DNA of 13,987 nucleotides from Patulibacter sp. (GTDB taxonomy: Bacteria > Actinomycetota > Thermoleophilia > Solirubrobacterales > Solirubrobacteraceae), in contig JAVHXX010000050.1 in the NCBI GenBank assembly GCA_031119595.1, positions 1 to 13,987 on the forward strand, written 5' to 3'. Position numbers and translations under genes: made by a program. Positions 1-5,596 of the stretch are shown in pieces. How positions within the stretch are numbered: the first letter of the stretch is position 1; each line of letters begins with the position of its first letter. The notes under the pieces are model-generated. The model was given only the letters and a program-made list of their open reading frames with translations. It did not search any database and was not told where the DNA came from.

Positions 1-139
1 CCTCCATGCGTTTCAGGGTTCCTTCTCCGAGGATGCCCGGTGGGAGGGCGTCGGCGAGCGCGGCTGGCGTGCCGAAACCCCCCAACGCGCGAGCGGCTTT
101 CAAACGCCGAGCGCGTTCATCGTGGGACAGCTCTGCCAT
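1..139 (-). CDS. HTH repressor-like protein, partial at the window edge
   Basis: The first 46 residues are visible, starting at ATG (139-137) and open through position 1. The sequence begins MAELSHDERARRLKAARAL and continues with a Gly/Pro/Ala stretch to LGEGTLKRME. This pattern (RRLKAARAL, then helices, then TLKRME) resembles the first helices of phage Cro/CI-type DNA-binding domains found in actinophages. It is divergent from the Xre-like gene at 285, with a 145-bp operator-rich gap. That arrangement suggests it is the repressor that keeps the element quiet. There is no clear ribosome-binding site, and an AT-rich TATAAA lies only a few bases upstream of the start on this strand, so the mRNA may be leaderless. 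Assignment to a specific family is not possible from 46 residues. Confidence 0.6.
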   Translation of the reverse strand, partial: MAELSHDERARRLKAARALGGFGTPAALADALPPGILGEGTLKRME

Positions 140-193
140 GCGTCATTTATACCTAGTAAGTGCGCAGGATCGGAGCAGTTCGGCGTGCGAGGC

Positions 194-211
194 GTCACAT
201 AACAGTGTGAC
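194..211. promoter_or_regulatory. Perfect 6-6-6 palindrome in the switch region
   Basis: GTCACA (194-199) and TGTGAC (206-211) are perfect inverted repeats around TAACAG. The site lies in the 145-bp gap between the divergent HTH genes, nearer the leftward gene. Its dyad symmetry and place suggest an operator for one of the two HTH proteins. Binding is inferred. Confidence 0.55.
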
Positions 212-245
212 ACCGCAATACAACGGACGTCCACAGGCGCAGAAA

Positions 246-285
246 GGTTGTCGAATCGACGCAACTAGGTTGTAGATTCGACGCA
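246..285 (+). promoter_or_regulatory. Tandem operator-like repeats and putative promoter over the Xre start
   Basis: Two 18-bp direct copies, 246-263 and 268-285, match at 16 of 18 positions and are 22 bp apart (about two helical turns). The first contains the odd palindrome GTCGAATCGAC (250-260); the second is a degenerate version. The second copy ends on the A of the ATG at 285. A TAGATT at 273-278 could be a -10 element placing transcription start at or near the ATG, so the mRNA may be leaderless and repressible by a protein on these repeats. Confidence 0.5.
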
Positions 286-515
286 TGCCCGAACTCCAGA
301 CTCTTCGCGCGCTGCGTCTCAGCTACGGACTATCGCAGGCTGCGCTGGCACGGCAGGCGCGGATCGCCATCAAGACGGTCCAAAAGCTCGAGGCCGGCGA
401 GATCGGGAGGCCCTCGACGGACACCGTGACTGGTCTGTGCGAGGTGTTTCAGCTCGACAGACCAGCGATGGTCAGCGTTCTGGTGCCCCAGGCGCAGAGC
501 TCCCGTGCGGGCTAG
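285..515 (+). CDS. Xre-family HTH transcriptional regulator (Cro-like)
   Basis: The 76-residue protein is almost entirely one HTH_3 (Xre) domain: LRALRLSYGLSQAALARQAR (about 7-26) gives helices 1 and 2, IAIKTVQKLEAGEIGRPS (27-44) the recognition helix and turn, and TVTGLCEVFQLD (47-58) the last helices. There is no extra dimerisation or effector domain. Known: such single-domain proteins act as Cro/CI-type switches or as activators of early genes. It is the first gene of the rightward early operon and is divergent from the HTH gene at 139. Operator-like repeats overlap its start codon, so autoregulation is likely. No Shine-Dalgarno is visible, which fits a leaderless mRNA. Confidence 0.85.
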   Translation: MPELQTLRALRLSYGLSQAALARQARIAIKTVQKLEAGEIGRPSTDTVTGLCEVFQLDRPAMVSVLVPQAQSSRAG

Positions 516-524
516 GTGGGGCGA

Positions 525-734
525 ATGACCGTGAACAGGAGCAGGCTCCCGCTCATCGCTCGCCGCCACGAAGAGGTCGACGCAACCTCCGGTTCAGACG
601 GCGTCCATCTGACGATCTTGGAGTGCCTCGGGCTCAACCCCGAGCACCTCTCCGTGTCGTTGTCTCCCTGGCAAGCCACGCACTTGGCCGTTCGGCTCGC
701 GAGCGCTGCGCTTCGCTCGTGGATGCGCCGCTGA
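525..734 (+). CDS. Small unrecognised protein of the early operon
   Basis: This 69-residue protein is not recognised. The start at ATG 525 is preferred because AGGTGG (514-519) sits at good distance; an in-frame GTG at 516 is the alternative. Its stop TGA (732-734) shares one base with the ATG of the replication gene, which implies translational coupling and supports the frame. The C-terminal part (VSLSPWQATHLAVRLASAAL) reads as an amphipathic helix of the kind common in small actinophage proteins. No catalytic or metal-binding motif is seen. Confidence 0.55.
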   Translation: MTVNRSRLPLIARRHEEVDATSGSDGVHLTILECLGLNPEHLSVSLSPWQATHLAVRLASAALRSWMRR

Positions 735-1360
735 TGGCACACCGTATTCGCACGGTGAAGCCCGACGCATGGCAGTCGGAGCAGGTCTGCGCGGTGTCGC
801 GCGAGGCCCGGCTGCTCTGGGTGGTCCTCATCACCATGTCCGATGACGAGGGGCGGTTTCGCTGGCGACCCCAGGCCGTTCTGGGTCACGGATTCCCGGA
901 CGACGAGGACGCAGCCGAGAAGCTCGAAGACTGGCTCCAGGAGCTCATCGACGAGGGCTTGGTCATCGTCTATATCTACGCGAGGTCAACGTTCGGTTTT
1001 CACCCGAAGTGGCGGGAACACCAGCGGATTGATCGCCCTCGGGCTTCCGTCCTGCCCGACCCGGACGACGACGACAGTCGCATTCGTCGACGGATCGACG
1101 AAGCGTCGACGACAGGTCGCGTCGTCGACGTCGAGCCGTCGACGGAGGAGGGGAAGGGAGTAGGGAATGCGCGAGGAGCAGCAGGCCCACGGTCTGCCCT
1201 CGTCCTAGTGGGACACGAGAAAGAGGGCACGGCCCCGTCTTCAGATGCACGGCCCAGCGGGAGCGATCAGAGCAGTGGCGCCCACGCAGCGAAGACGCCT
1301 GTTCCTCGCGGCGGCTCAACGGCGGCAGCCGATGACGACCTTCCGGGGAGCTCGGCGTGA
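734..1360 (+). CDS. Phage-type replication initiator / helicase-loader-like protein
   Basis: The 208-residue protein starts MAHRIRTVKPDAWQSEQV, followed by SREARLLWVVLITMSDDEGRF (about 22-42), an acidic stretch (FPDDEDAAEKLEDWLQELIDEGLV, 54-77) and FHPKWREHQRIDRP (89-102). This series (R-T-V-K-P, a winged-helix region, then W-x-x-HQ-x-I-x-x-P) is typical of phage replisome-organiser proteins (DnaD/DnaT-like in role). Residues 109-208 are a disordered, Asp/Ser/Gly-rich tail without a recognised domain. The frame is open upstream to 437, but ATG 734 is chosen because it begins the conserved domain and overlaps the previous stop by one base. Expected role: opening the element origin or loading the host helicase. 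Iteron-like repeats inside the gene (1085-1144) fit that. Confidence 0.72.
   Translation: MAHRIRTVKPDAWQSEQVCAVSREARLLWVVLITMSDDEGRFRWRPQAVLGHGFPDDEDAAEKLEDWLQELIDEGLVIVYIYARSTFGFHPKWREHQRIDRPRASVLPDPDDDDSRIRRRIDEASTTGRVVDVEPSTEEGKGVGNARGAAGPRSALVLVGHEKEGTAPSSDARPSGSDQSSGAHAAKTPVPRGGSTAAADDDLPGSSA
1085..1144. repeat. Iteron-like CGTCGACG cluster inside the replication gene
   Basis: Four identical palindromic octamers CGTCGACG occur at 1085-1092, 1104-1111, 1123-1130 and 1137-1144. The first three are exactly 19 bp apart and the last 14 bp. They fall in the disordered tail-coding part of the replication gene, where codon constraint is weak. Iterons within or beside a rep gene are a common origin design, so an origin here is inferred. 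Confidence 0.45.
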
Positions 1361-1428
1361 GTCCTCGCGGCCAGACGATTTCAACCAGCGTCGGTGTCGA
1401 CGCGCGTCAGAAGGGAGGCGGTTCCATC

Positions 1429-1953
1429 ATGTCCGCCATCACGATCACCCGGCATCCGCTGCCGGTCAGCGACGAGCAGGCCGCGGGCCTCTTCTACGTC
1501 TTCACGTGGCGCCTCCTCGGCGAGGCGGAGACGATGATCGAGGTCGACAAGTGGCCTGAGGCCGACATCGACTCGGTCGATGAGATCGCAGTTGAGCGAG
1601 CTGTCCGGAACGCCGAAAGCGCGGCGTTGTCCTTGCGAGTCATCGCTGGGGCTCGGAAGCGTCTGTTGCCTCCCGGCATCGACTTGGAGCTGGTGGCGGC
1701 CCAGGCTGCTCGGCAGCTGGCCTCCGACATGCAGGCACTCTCCGACGAGCGGGACTGCCTCCGCCGGTATCTGGCGGGTGACTCGCGCTACGGGTTTGGC
1801 ATGCATGGGGGCGACACCGACAGCGAGGCGACTTACCGCGGCCAGATCGCGACATGGGAACGCAACGTCGCCGCCTGTCGTGTCGCCCTCGACTTCGCGA
1901 CGGACGCGCTGACCGGCGTGGACGGGGTATCCGCTCTCGCCGTGGCTGCCTGA
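1429..1953 (+). CDS. Unrecognised 174-residue element protein
   Basis: The start at ATG 1429 is chosen because a strong AAGGGAGG (1411-1418) lies 10 nt upstream. A GTG at 1357 would overlap the previous stop by 4 nt and add 24 poorly ordered residues. The protein is largely helical: an N-terminal strand-like MSAITITRHPLPVS, helices across about 14-85, then LPPGIDLELVAAQAARQLASDMQALSDERDCLRRYL and a C-terminal helix. It has no catalytic motif or membrane segment. It ends in a one-base overlap with the next ATG. The segment PPGIDLELVAAQAARQL resembles PNGVDLERLRRVAVEQL in the next protein, so the two may be related. Function unknown. Confidence 0.6.
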   Translation: MSAITITRHPLPVSDEQAAGLFYVFTWRLLGEAETMIEVDKWPEADIDSVDEIAVERAVRNAESAALSLRVIAGARKRLLPPGIDLELVAAQAARQLASDMQALSDERDCLRRYLAGDSRYGFGMHGGDTDSEATYRGQIATWERNVAACRVALDFATDALTGVDGVSALAVAA

Positions 1954-2243
1954 TGTTCAAGCTCACACCGAATCAGCACACGAACATCGGCGTCGTGCTC
2001 TCCGAGTTCTTCCAGACGCGCGTCCAGGGCATCACCGAGTGGCGCCCGAACGTGGGAGGCGAGATCAACGACCTCAGGTTCGCCCACAAGGCGCTCCGGG
2101 TCCTCGAGGCAGGCCGCTTCCCTAACGGCGTCGATCTCGAACGGCTCAGGCGTGTTGCCGTAGAGCAGCTTCCGGGTTCCCAGTTTGCCCATTCGCTCCT
2201 GCCGCTGCTGGACGAGCTGATCGCCGAGGAACGAGCATCATGA
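1953..2243 (+). CDS. Unrecognised 96-residue element protein
   Basis: ATG 1953 overlaps the preceding TGA by one base, and the gene ends in a 4-nt ATGA overlap with the next, so it sits inside a translationally coupled chain. The protein (MFKLTPNQHTNIGVVLSEFF at the start) is predicted helical, with INDLRFAHKALRVLEAG and FPNGVDLERLRRVAVEQLPG in the middle and a leucine-rich C-terminal helix. The frame is also open upstream to 1854, but that part lies within the previous gene. No domain is recognised. Its middle shares spacing and residues with the next protein (see findings), which suggests a small family of paralogues. Confidence 0.6.
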   Translation: MFKLTPNQHTNIGVVLSEFFQTRVQGITEWRPNVGGEINDLRFAHKALRVLEAGRFPNGVDLERLRRVAVEQLPGSQFAHSLLPLLDELIAEERAS

Positions 2244-2662
2244 GCGCGCTTCGTTCGGCCATGAGCGTCAAGGCGCTGCTTGACCGCGAGGACCGCTCGG
2301 CGCCCGCGTTGACGCGCGAGCAGTCCGAAGCCTGCTGGCGGATCTTCCACGATCACCACTGGGGCATGAACGCGGTTGAAGAGCTCGACGGCACGTGGGA
2401 TCGCGACTCGTGCGGTGAGCGCATCGTCGAGCTCGACTGGCTGCATGGGATCCTCTGCTCGCTCGAAGATGAGCAGGAGACACCGGGTGCTTTTCTCGGT
2501 CGCGACGACCTCGAACAGATCGCCCGACTAGTCAAGGGCACGCAGGCGTCCCTCCGCAGCCCCACAAACCGATCCCCGCTCGCATCGGACGAAGCGGACC
2601 TCCGCGCCTGCGAGACGGTCCTCCGGGTCCTCTCTCATGGCGCGGACCCGGCGACGGCGTGA
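2240..2662 (+). CDS. Unrecognised 140-residue element protein
   Basis: ATG 2240 overlaps the preceding stop by 4 nt (ATGA); a second ATG at 2261 is an alternative. The protein has LTREQSEACWRIFHDHHWGMNAVEEL (about 24-49), then RIVELDWLHGILCSLEDEQE and GRDDLEQIARLVKG, then a Ser/Pro linker and a last helix. The HDHH cluster looks like a metal-site candidate, but no known enzyme motif is complete. Helical and acidic, soluble. Function unknown; its place between replication and partition-like genes suggests an early accessory role. Confidence 0.58.
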   Translation: MSALRSAMSVKALLDREDRSAPALTREQSEACWRIFHDHHWGMNAVEELDGTWDRDSCGERIVELDWLHGILCSLEDEQETPGAFLGRDDLEQIARLVKGTQASLRSPTNRSPLASDEADLRACETVLRVLSHGADPATA

Positions 2663-2772
2663 GCGGCCGAGGCCCACAACACCTGCGCGTGGTCGACCGG
2701 CTGCGCGTCCTCCAAAAGACCGAGCCCGCGACGCGCACACGTCCGGGCTCACGGCCCAGGGATAGGAGTCCC

Positions 2773-3243
2773 ATGAGCACCACCACAGTACCGAGCGTGC
2801 GACTCAGCGAGAAGGCCGCCGAGGCTCTGAGTGAGTACGCCGACCTCGAGATCTACCTGATCGCCGACAGCGGGGGGCGGCAGGACCCCACGACCATCCG
2901 AGAGAAAGGCCACCGCCTCGTCTGCTTGGCAGATCTCCTCGAAGCCGCAGACACGTGCGTGGTTGAGGTCAGCCATCGCGTCCAAGTCGAGATGCAGCAC
3001 GCGTCCAGCCGCGCAGCGGAGAACGAGAGCGAGGCGCAGGAGCTCCTGGCCTCGATTCAGCGCAAGCGCCTTTCCGGGTTGCTCTCAGAAGCCGAGGAAG
3101 AGTGGCTCGCCGGCCAAGGATGGGATGCGGCAACGATCGCGGCCTATCGCGACGAGCGCATCGGCGAGTTGAGGGAGGACGTGCTGGACCTAGAAGGTCG
3201 TGCAGCCTCACTGAGGCTCTTGGTCCAGGAGCTTTCGGCATGA
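2773..3243 (+). CDS. Unrecognised 156-residue helical protein
   Basis: ATG 2773 is preferred, with AGGAG (2764-2768) just upstream. A GTG at 2659 overlaps the previous stop by 4 nt in this frame, but the 38 extra residues are Arg/Pro-rich and look non-coding. The protein is helical: LSEKAAEALSEYADLEIYLIAD near the N terminus, KGHRLVCLADLLEAAD in the middle, and a likely coiled coil across about 70-110 (HRVQVEMQHASSRAAENESE). The C-terminal helix RIGELREDVLDLEGRAASLR is coiled-coil-like too. It ends in an ATGA overlap with the next gene. No homology is recognised. Confidence 0.55.
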   Translation: MSTTTVPSVRLSEKAAEALSEYADLEIYLIADSGGRQDPTTIREKGHRLVCLADLLEAADTCVVEVSHRVQVEMQHASSRAAENESEAQELLASIQRKRLSGLLSEAEEEWLAGQGWDAATIAAYRDERIGELREDVLDLEGRAASLRLLVQELSA

Positions 3244-3716
3244 GCTACGTCTTCTACTGCGACTGGTGCGGCGAGTCGATCGACTCCAACGAGCACGTCA
3301 CGTTCGAGATGACCCGCGGGGGGAGCGACGAGGAAGCGGCAAAGCGGTGCGGATGGGCAGGGCACTACCACCGCGGCCAATGCGAGAACGCGATGATCGA
3401 GGCGCTCGAGGCGGTCCAGGACGCGTCGCGCGGACTGCGCTCGGTGCCGGCGGCGACGCAGGCGGAGATCGATGCCGAGCGCTTGACGTACCGCGCGCCA
3501 GGTGACGAGTCGCCGACCATCGACGAGGCACTGCCCGGGGTCTCGTCGAAGGGCCGGGGCGCGCTGAAACGAGCCGGCATCCGGACGATCGCCGAGGCCC
3601 AGCTCGCGCTCGTCAATGCTGAGCGCCTTCTTCGGCTACCTGGAATCGGTCAACACACGATCGCGCAGCTCCGCGATGCCGTCGAAGCGCTCGCCGGAGC
3701 AACGGAGACGGCATGA
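3240..3716 (+). CDS. Zinc-finger protein with RNA-polymerase-alpha-CTD/HhH-like tail
   Basis: The 158-residue protein has two parts. Residues 1-55 hold CDWCGE (C7, C10) and GHYHRGQCEN (H42, H44, C48), a likely zinc-binding site. Residues 94-151 read as a pair of helix-hairpin-helix units: LPGVSSKGRGALKRAGIRTI (98-117) and RLLRLPGIGQHTIAQLRDAV (129-148). The segment ALKRAGIRTI followed about 16 residues later by the LPGIGQHTI unit closely follows the RNA polymerase alpha C-terminal domain, where LKRAGI and a G-x-x-S/T turn contact UP-element DNA. Role inferred: DNA binding or contact with RNA polymerase or a replication protein. Coupled by ATGA overlaps on both sides (3240-3243 and 3713-3716). 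Confidence 0.65.
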   Translation: MSYVFYCDWCGESIDSNEHVTFEMTRGGSDEEAAKRCGWAGHYHRGQCENAMIEALEAVQDASRGLRSVPAATQAEIDAERLTYRAPGDESPTIDEALPGVSSKGRGALKRAGIRTIAEAQLALVNAERLLRLPGIGQHTIAQLRDAVEALAGATETA

Positions 3717-4075
3717 GCGCCCCGAATAAGGAAGATCGCGAGCGCGAGCCGTTCCGCTGGTGCGTCTACTGCGGAGCTGACTGCCAGCCGGACGCCGGCG
3801 GCGCCGTCGAACGGCACGCAGCCGACTGCCCGTCGAACACCGGCGTGTTCGACGTCCGCCCGTCCGATCTCGGCCCGGAGTGCCCTCACTGCGGCGAGCG
3901 TCCCGGCGGCTTCGCATGCACGCGTTGCGCGGTGCCGCTGGGCATCGGCGACCGCTACATGCGCGCAGAGCTCGAACCCGCTGACCCATCGCTGCCGGGG
4001 GTGGCCGGGGCCTCTATCAGCGAGGTCGTCTGCATCGGCTGCGCCACACACGACGCCCTCGGAGCCGATCGATGA
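3713..4075 (+). CDS. Cysteine-rich zinc-ribbon-like protein
   Basis: The 120-residue protein carries four metal-ligand clusters: CVYCGADC (17-24) with H35 and C39, CPHC (57-60), CTRC (69-72), and CIGCATH (107-113). CPHC and CTRC are spaced like a zinc ribbon (the GERPGGFACTRC segment), while the first cluster looks like a short zinc finger. No enzymatic motif is present, so DNA, RNA or protein binding is the likely role. The gene is ATGA-coupled to both neighbours: upstream the alpha-CTD-like zinc protein, downstream the ParB-like protein. The position suggests a shared nucleic-acid process. Exact function unknown. Confidence 0.6.
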   Translation: MSAPNKEDREREPFRWCVYCGADCQPDAGGAVERHAADCPSNTGVFDVRPSDLGPECPHCGERPGGFACTRCAVPLGIGDRYMRAELEPADPSLPGVAGASISEVVCIGCATHDALGADR

Positions 4076-4707
4076 GTTCGACACGCATGCCGGTCACCGA
4101 CATCTACGAGCTCGACCGCCACCGGCGCGACCTCGGAGACATCGACGGCCTGGTGGCATCGATCGCGGACGTGGGCCTCCTGCAACCGCTCGTGGTCGCC
4201 CCGGACGGACGACTCATCGCGGGCGGCCGGCGCCTCGCGGCGATCCGCTCGCTCGGATGGAACGAGGTCGCGGTCAACGTAGCCGACTCGCTCACCGACG
4301 CGGCGGCGCTGTTGCGCGCCGAGCGCGATGAGAACGTGGTCCGCAAGTCGTTCACGGCCAGCGAGATCGCGTCCATCGGAGCGGCGCTCGAGGCGACGTT
4401 CAAGCCGGCGGCCGAGGAGCGGATGACGGCCGGGGTCGGGAACCCTGAGGCCCCGGGGCCTCAGGGTCGCGCGCCTCAGGTTCGGGATGAGGTTGGACAA
4501 GCGCTGGGTGTATCCGGAAAGACCTACGAGCGCATTCGGACCGTCGCCGACGACGCAGCAGACGAGGCGCTGCCCGAGCCGCAGCGCGAAGCCGCCCGCG
4601 AGACGCTGGACGCCCTCGATGCCGGCGCGCCGGTTCGGCCAACGGTCGACGAGTACAAGCGGGGTACACAGACGCACGTGCGTCACCCTCGTGACCTCTC
4701 GAGTTAG
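4072..4707 (+). CDS. ParB/Srx-fold partition-like DNA-binding protein
   Basis: The 211-residue protein starts with a ParB N-terminal domain: the DIDGLVASIADVGLLQPLVV stretch (23-42), then GRLIAGGRRLAAIRSLGW (46-63), the phosphate-binding box of ParB/Srx-fold proteins. ERDENVVRKSFTASEIASI (84-102) continues the family pattern. After a Pro/Gly linker (122-136), RDEVGQALGVSGKTYERIRTV (138-158) is the HTH-like segment seen in many phage and plasmid ParB-like proteins. Family members bind DNA and nucleotides (CTP in true ParB); some are nucleases. No ParA partner is visible, so partition is not certain; a regulatory or replication role is as likely. A 26-bp palindrome lies in the linker codons. 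Start ATG 4072 is in an ATGA overlap; ATG 4087 is the alternative. Confidence 0.82.
   Translation: MSSTRMPVTDIYELDRHRRDLGDIDGLVASIADVGLLQPLVVAPDGRLIAGGRRLAAIRSLGWNEVAVNVADSLTDAAALLRAERDENVVRKSFTASEIASIGAALEATFKPAAEERMTAGVGNPEAPGPQGRAPQVRDEVGQALGVSGKTYERIRTVADDAADEALPEPQREAARETLDALDAGAPVRPTVDEYKRGTQTHVRHPRDLSS
4442..4467. repeat. 26-bp perfect palindrome inside the ParB-like gene
   Basis: Positions 4442-4454 (ACCCTGAGGCCCC) are the exact reverse complement of 4455-4467, with no spacer. A third copy of the CCTCAGG heptamer follows at 4474-4480. It encodes the unconserved linker at about residues 124-132. It could be a centromere-like or operator site for the ParB-like protein, or an RNA hairpin. 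Both are inference. Confidence 0.7.
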
Positions 4708-4719
4708 CGCGATGTCACC

Positions 4720-4923
4720 GTGGCCAACGATCACGCGCGCCGTCTCCGAAACTTCCTCTCGTCGCTCACGGGACAGGTTTCGGGGCTTGAGGCGCTGGAC
4801 ATCGACGCGATCCGCGCGCTCCTGACCGAGGGCGAGCGCGCTCAACTTCAACGGGAGGCCAGCGCGGCAATCGCGGGCCTCCGGACTCTCAACCGCAACC
4901 TGGAGAACGGGCAAGGGGCATGA
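4720..4923 (+). CDS. Small helical protein of the early operon
   Basis: This 67-residue protein starts at GTG 4720, 12 bases after the ParB-like stop, and ends in an ATGA overlap with the excisionase-like gene. No strong Shine-Dalgarno is visible, so the start is uncertain. It is predicted all-helical, with a Leu-patterned first half (LRNFLSSLTGQVSGLEALDI) and a second helix (ERAQLQREASAAIAGLRTLN). It has no cysteine and no membrane segment. Not recognised. Confidence 0.5.
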   Translation: MANDHARRLRNFLSSLTGQVSGLEALDIDAIRALLTEGERAQLQREASAAIAGLRTLNRNLENGQGA

Positions 4924-5189
4924 CGAAGACCGTGGGTAACACGAACAATGAGGGTCGCGGCCTCACGGCCGGCGACGTTCTCACCCCGGACGCTCTCGTG
5001 GCACCGGACGGCCTGGTGCCGTTCGCAAGTCGCAAGACAGTGATCCGCTGGGCTCGCGAAGGAACGATCCCGAGCCGCAAGCGGGCCGGGAAGGTCTACT
5101 TCATCCGCTGCGAGATCGAGGAGTGGCTCCTGGGAGACACTCGCGGCATGGAATCGCTGAGTCATCGGCCGGGAGGCCACGGCAGATAG
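4920..5189 (+). CDS. Excisionase-like MerR/HTH_17 DNA-binding protein
   Basis: The 89-residue protein contains one winged-helix excisionase-type domain (about 31-71). LVPFASRKTVIRWAREGTIP (32-51) is the helix-turn-helix, KRAGKVYFIRCEIEEWL (54-70) the wing and final helix; the R-x-G-K/R-x-Y-F/R pattern followed by EIEEWL is typical of HTH_17/Xis proteins. Family members bind att sites and steer the integrase to excision, or act as transcription factors. It is the last gene of the rightward operon and would fit an excision factor, but no integrase is in the window. Its last 28 bases overlap the tail of the convergent gene 5596-5162, and no terminator is visible between them. Confidence 0.75.
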   Translation: MTKTVGNTNNEGRGLTAGDVLTPDALVAPDGLVPFASRKTVIRWAREGTIPSRKRAGKVYFIRCEIEEWLLGDTRGMESLSHRPGGHGR

Positions 5190-5596
5190 CGGTGTTTGCG
5201 ATCAAACGAGAGGTCAACCTCCGACGCCGAGGAACCTTCGACTTGCACGGCCTTTATGGGCTCCCCATCAGGCCCCAAGATGACTACGATCTTGTCTCTT
5301 GGTTCGCGTTCTGGATGAGCGGCCAGCTCGGCAGCCCGTCGCTTCTTGAACCAGGCAGTCACGCCGAATAGTGGAGCTGCGAGCGATGCGCCAGCGCCAG
5401 CGAACTCTCCGGCTTCCAGATACACCTTCAAGATCTCCGCGAGGTTTACGCCCGAACCGCGCTCCAAGCGAGTGTGGGTATGGACTTCCAGTGCGGGGGC
5501 CGCTCGCCGAATCGCCGCAGCCACCTCAGAGAGGTCCGATTCGGTGAAGTCCATCGGATTGAGCCCTTCGACATAGGCGGCGCCGCGGAGTGTCAT
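5162..5596 (-). CDS. Small membrane-segment protein, possible effector-associated component
   Basis: The 144-residue protein has a charged N terminus, a hydrophobic Gly/Ala-rich segment (FAGAGASLAAPLFGVTAWF, 65-83) followed by KKRR, then a strand pair KIVVILGPDGEPIKAVQVE (102-120). This order (short alpha/beta part, one hydrophobic helix with a basic end, a terminal xVxITGPDGxxxxV strand pair) recalls the EACC1 (effector-associated constant component) group seen in actinobacterial conflict operons. That match is by eye. The ATG at 5596 overlaps the upstream gene's TGA by 4 nt, so the two are translationally coupled. Inferred role: membrane-linked partner of the acetyltransferase protein. Overlaps the excisionase-like gene tail-to-tail. 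Confidence 0.6.
   Translation of the reverse strand: MTLRGAAYVEGLNPMDFTESDLSEVAAAIRRAAPALEVHTHTRLERGSGVNLAEILKVYLEAGEFAGAGASLAAPLFGVTAWFKKRRAAELAAHPEREPRDKIVVILGPDGEPIKAVQVEGSSASEVDLSFDRKHRYLPWPPGR

Noticed and set aside
437..733. N-terminal extension of the replication gene
   Set aside because: It overlaps the Xre gene and the 525-734 gene, and the sequence is Arg/Pro-rich without family similarity; the conserved domain begins at ATG 734.
740..757. CACCGT/ACGGTG hairpin at the replication gene start
   Set aside because: Six-bp arms inside conserved codons (MAHRIRTVKP) are readily explained by coding sequence; kept only as a weak note.
3955..4914. 319-codon minus-strand frame opposite the ParB-like gene
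   Set aside because: Arg/Leu-rich shadow of a high-GC coding strand; the plus-strand ParB-like and zinc proteins have clear motifs.
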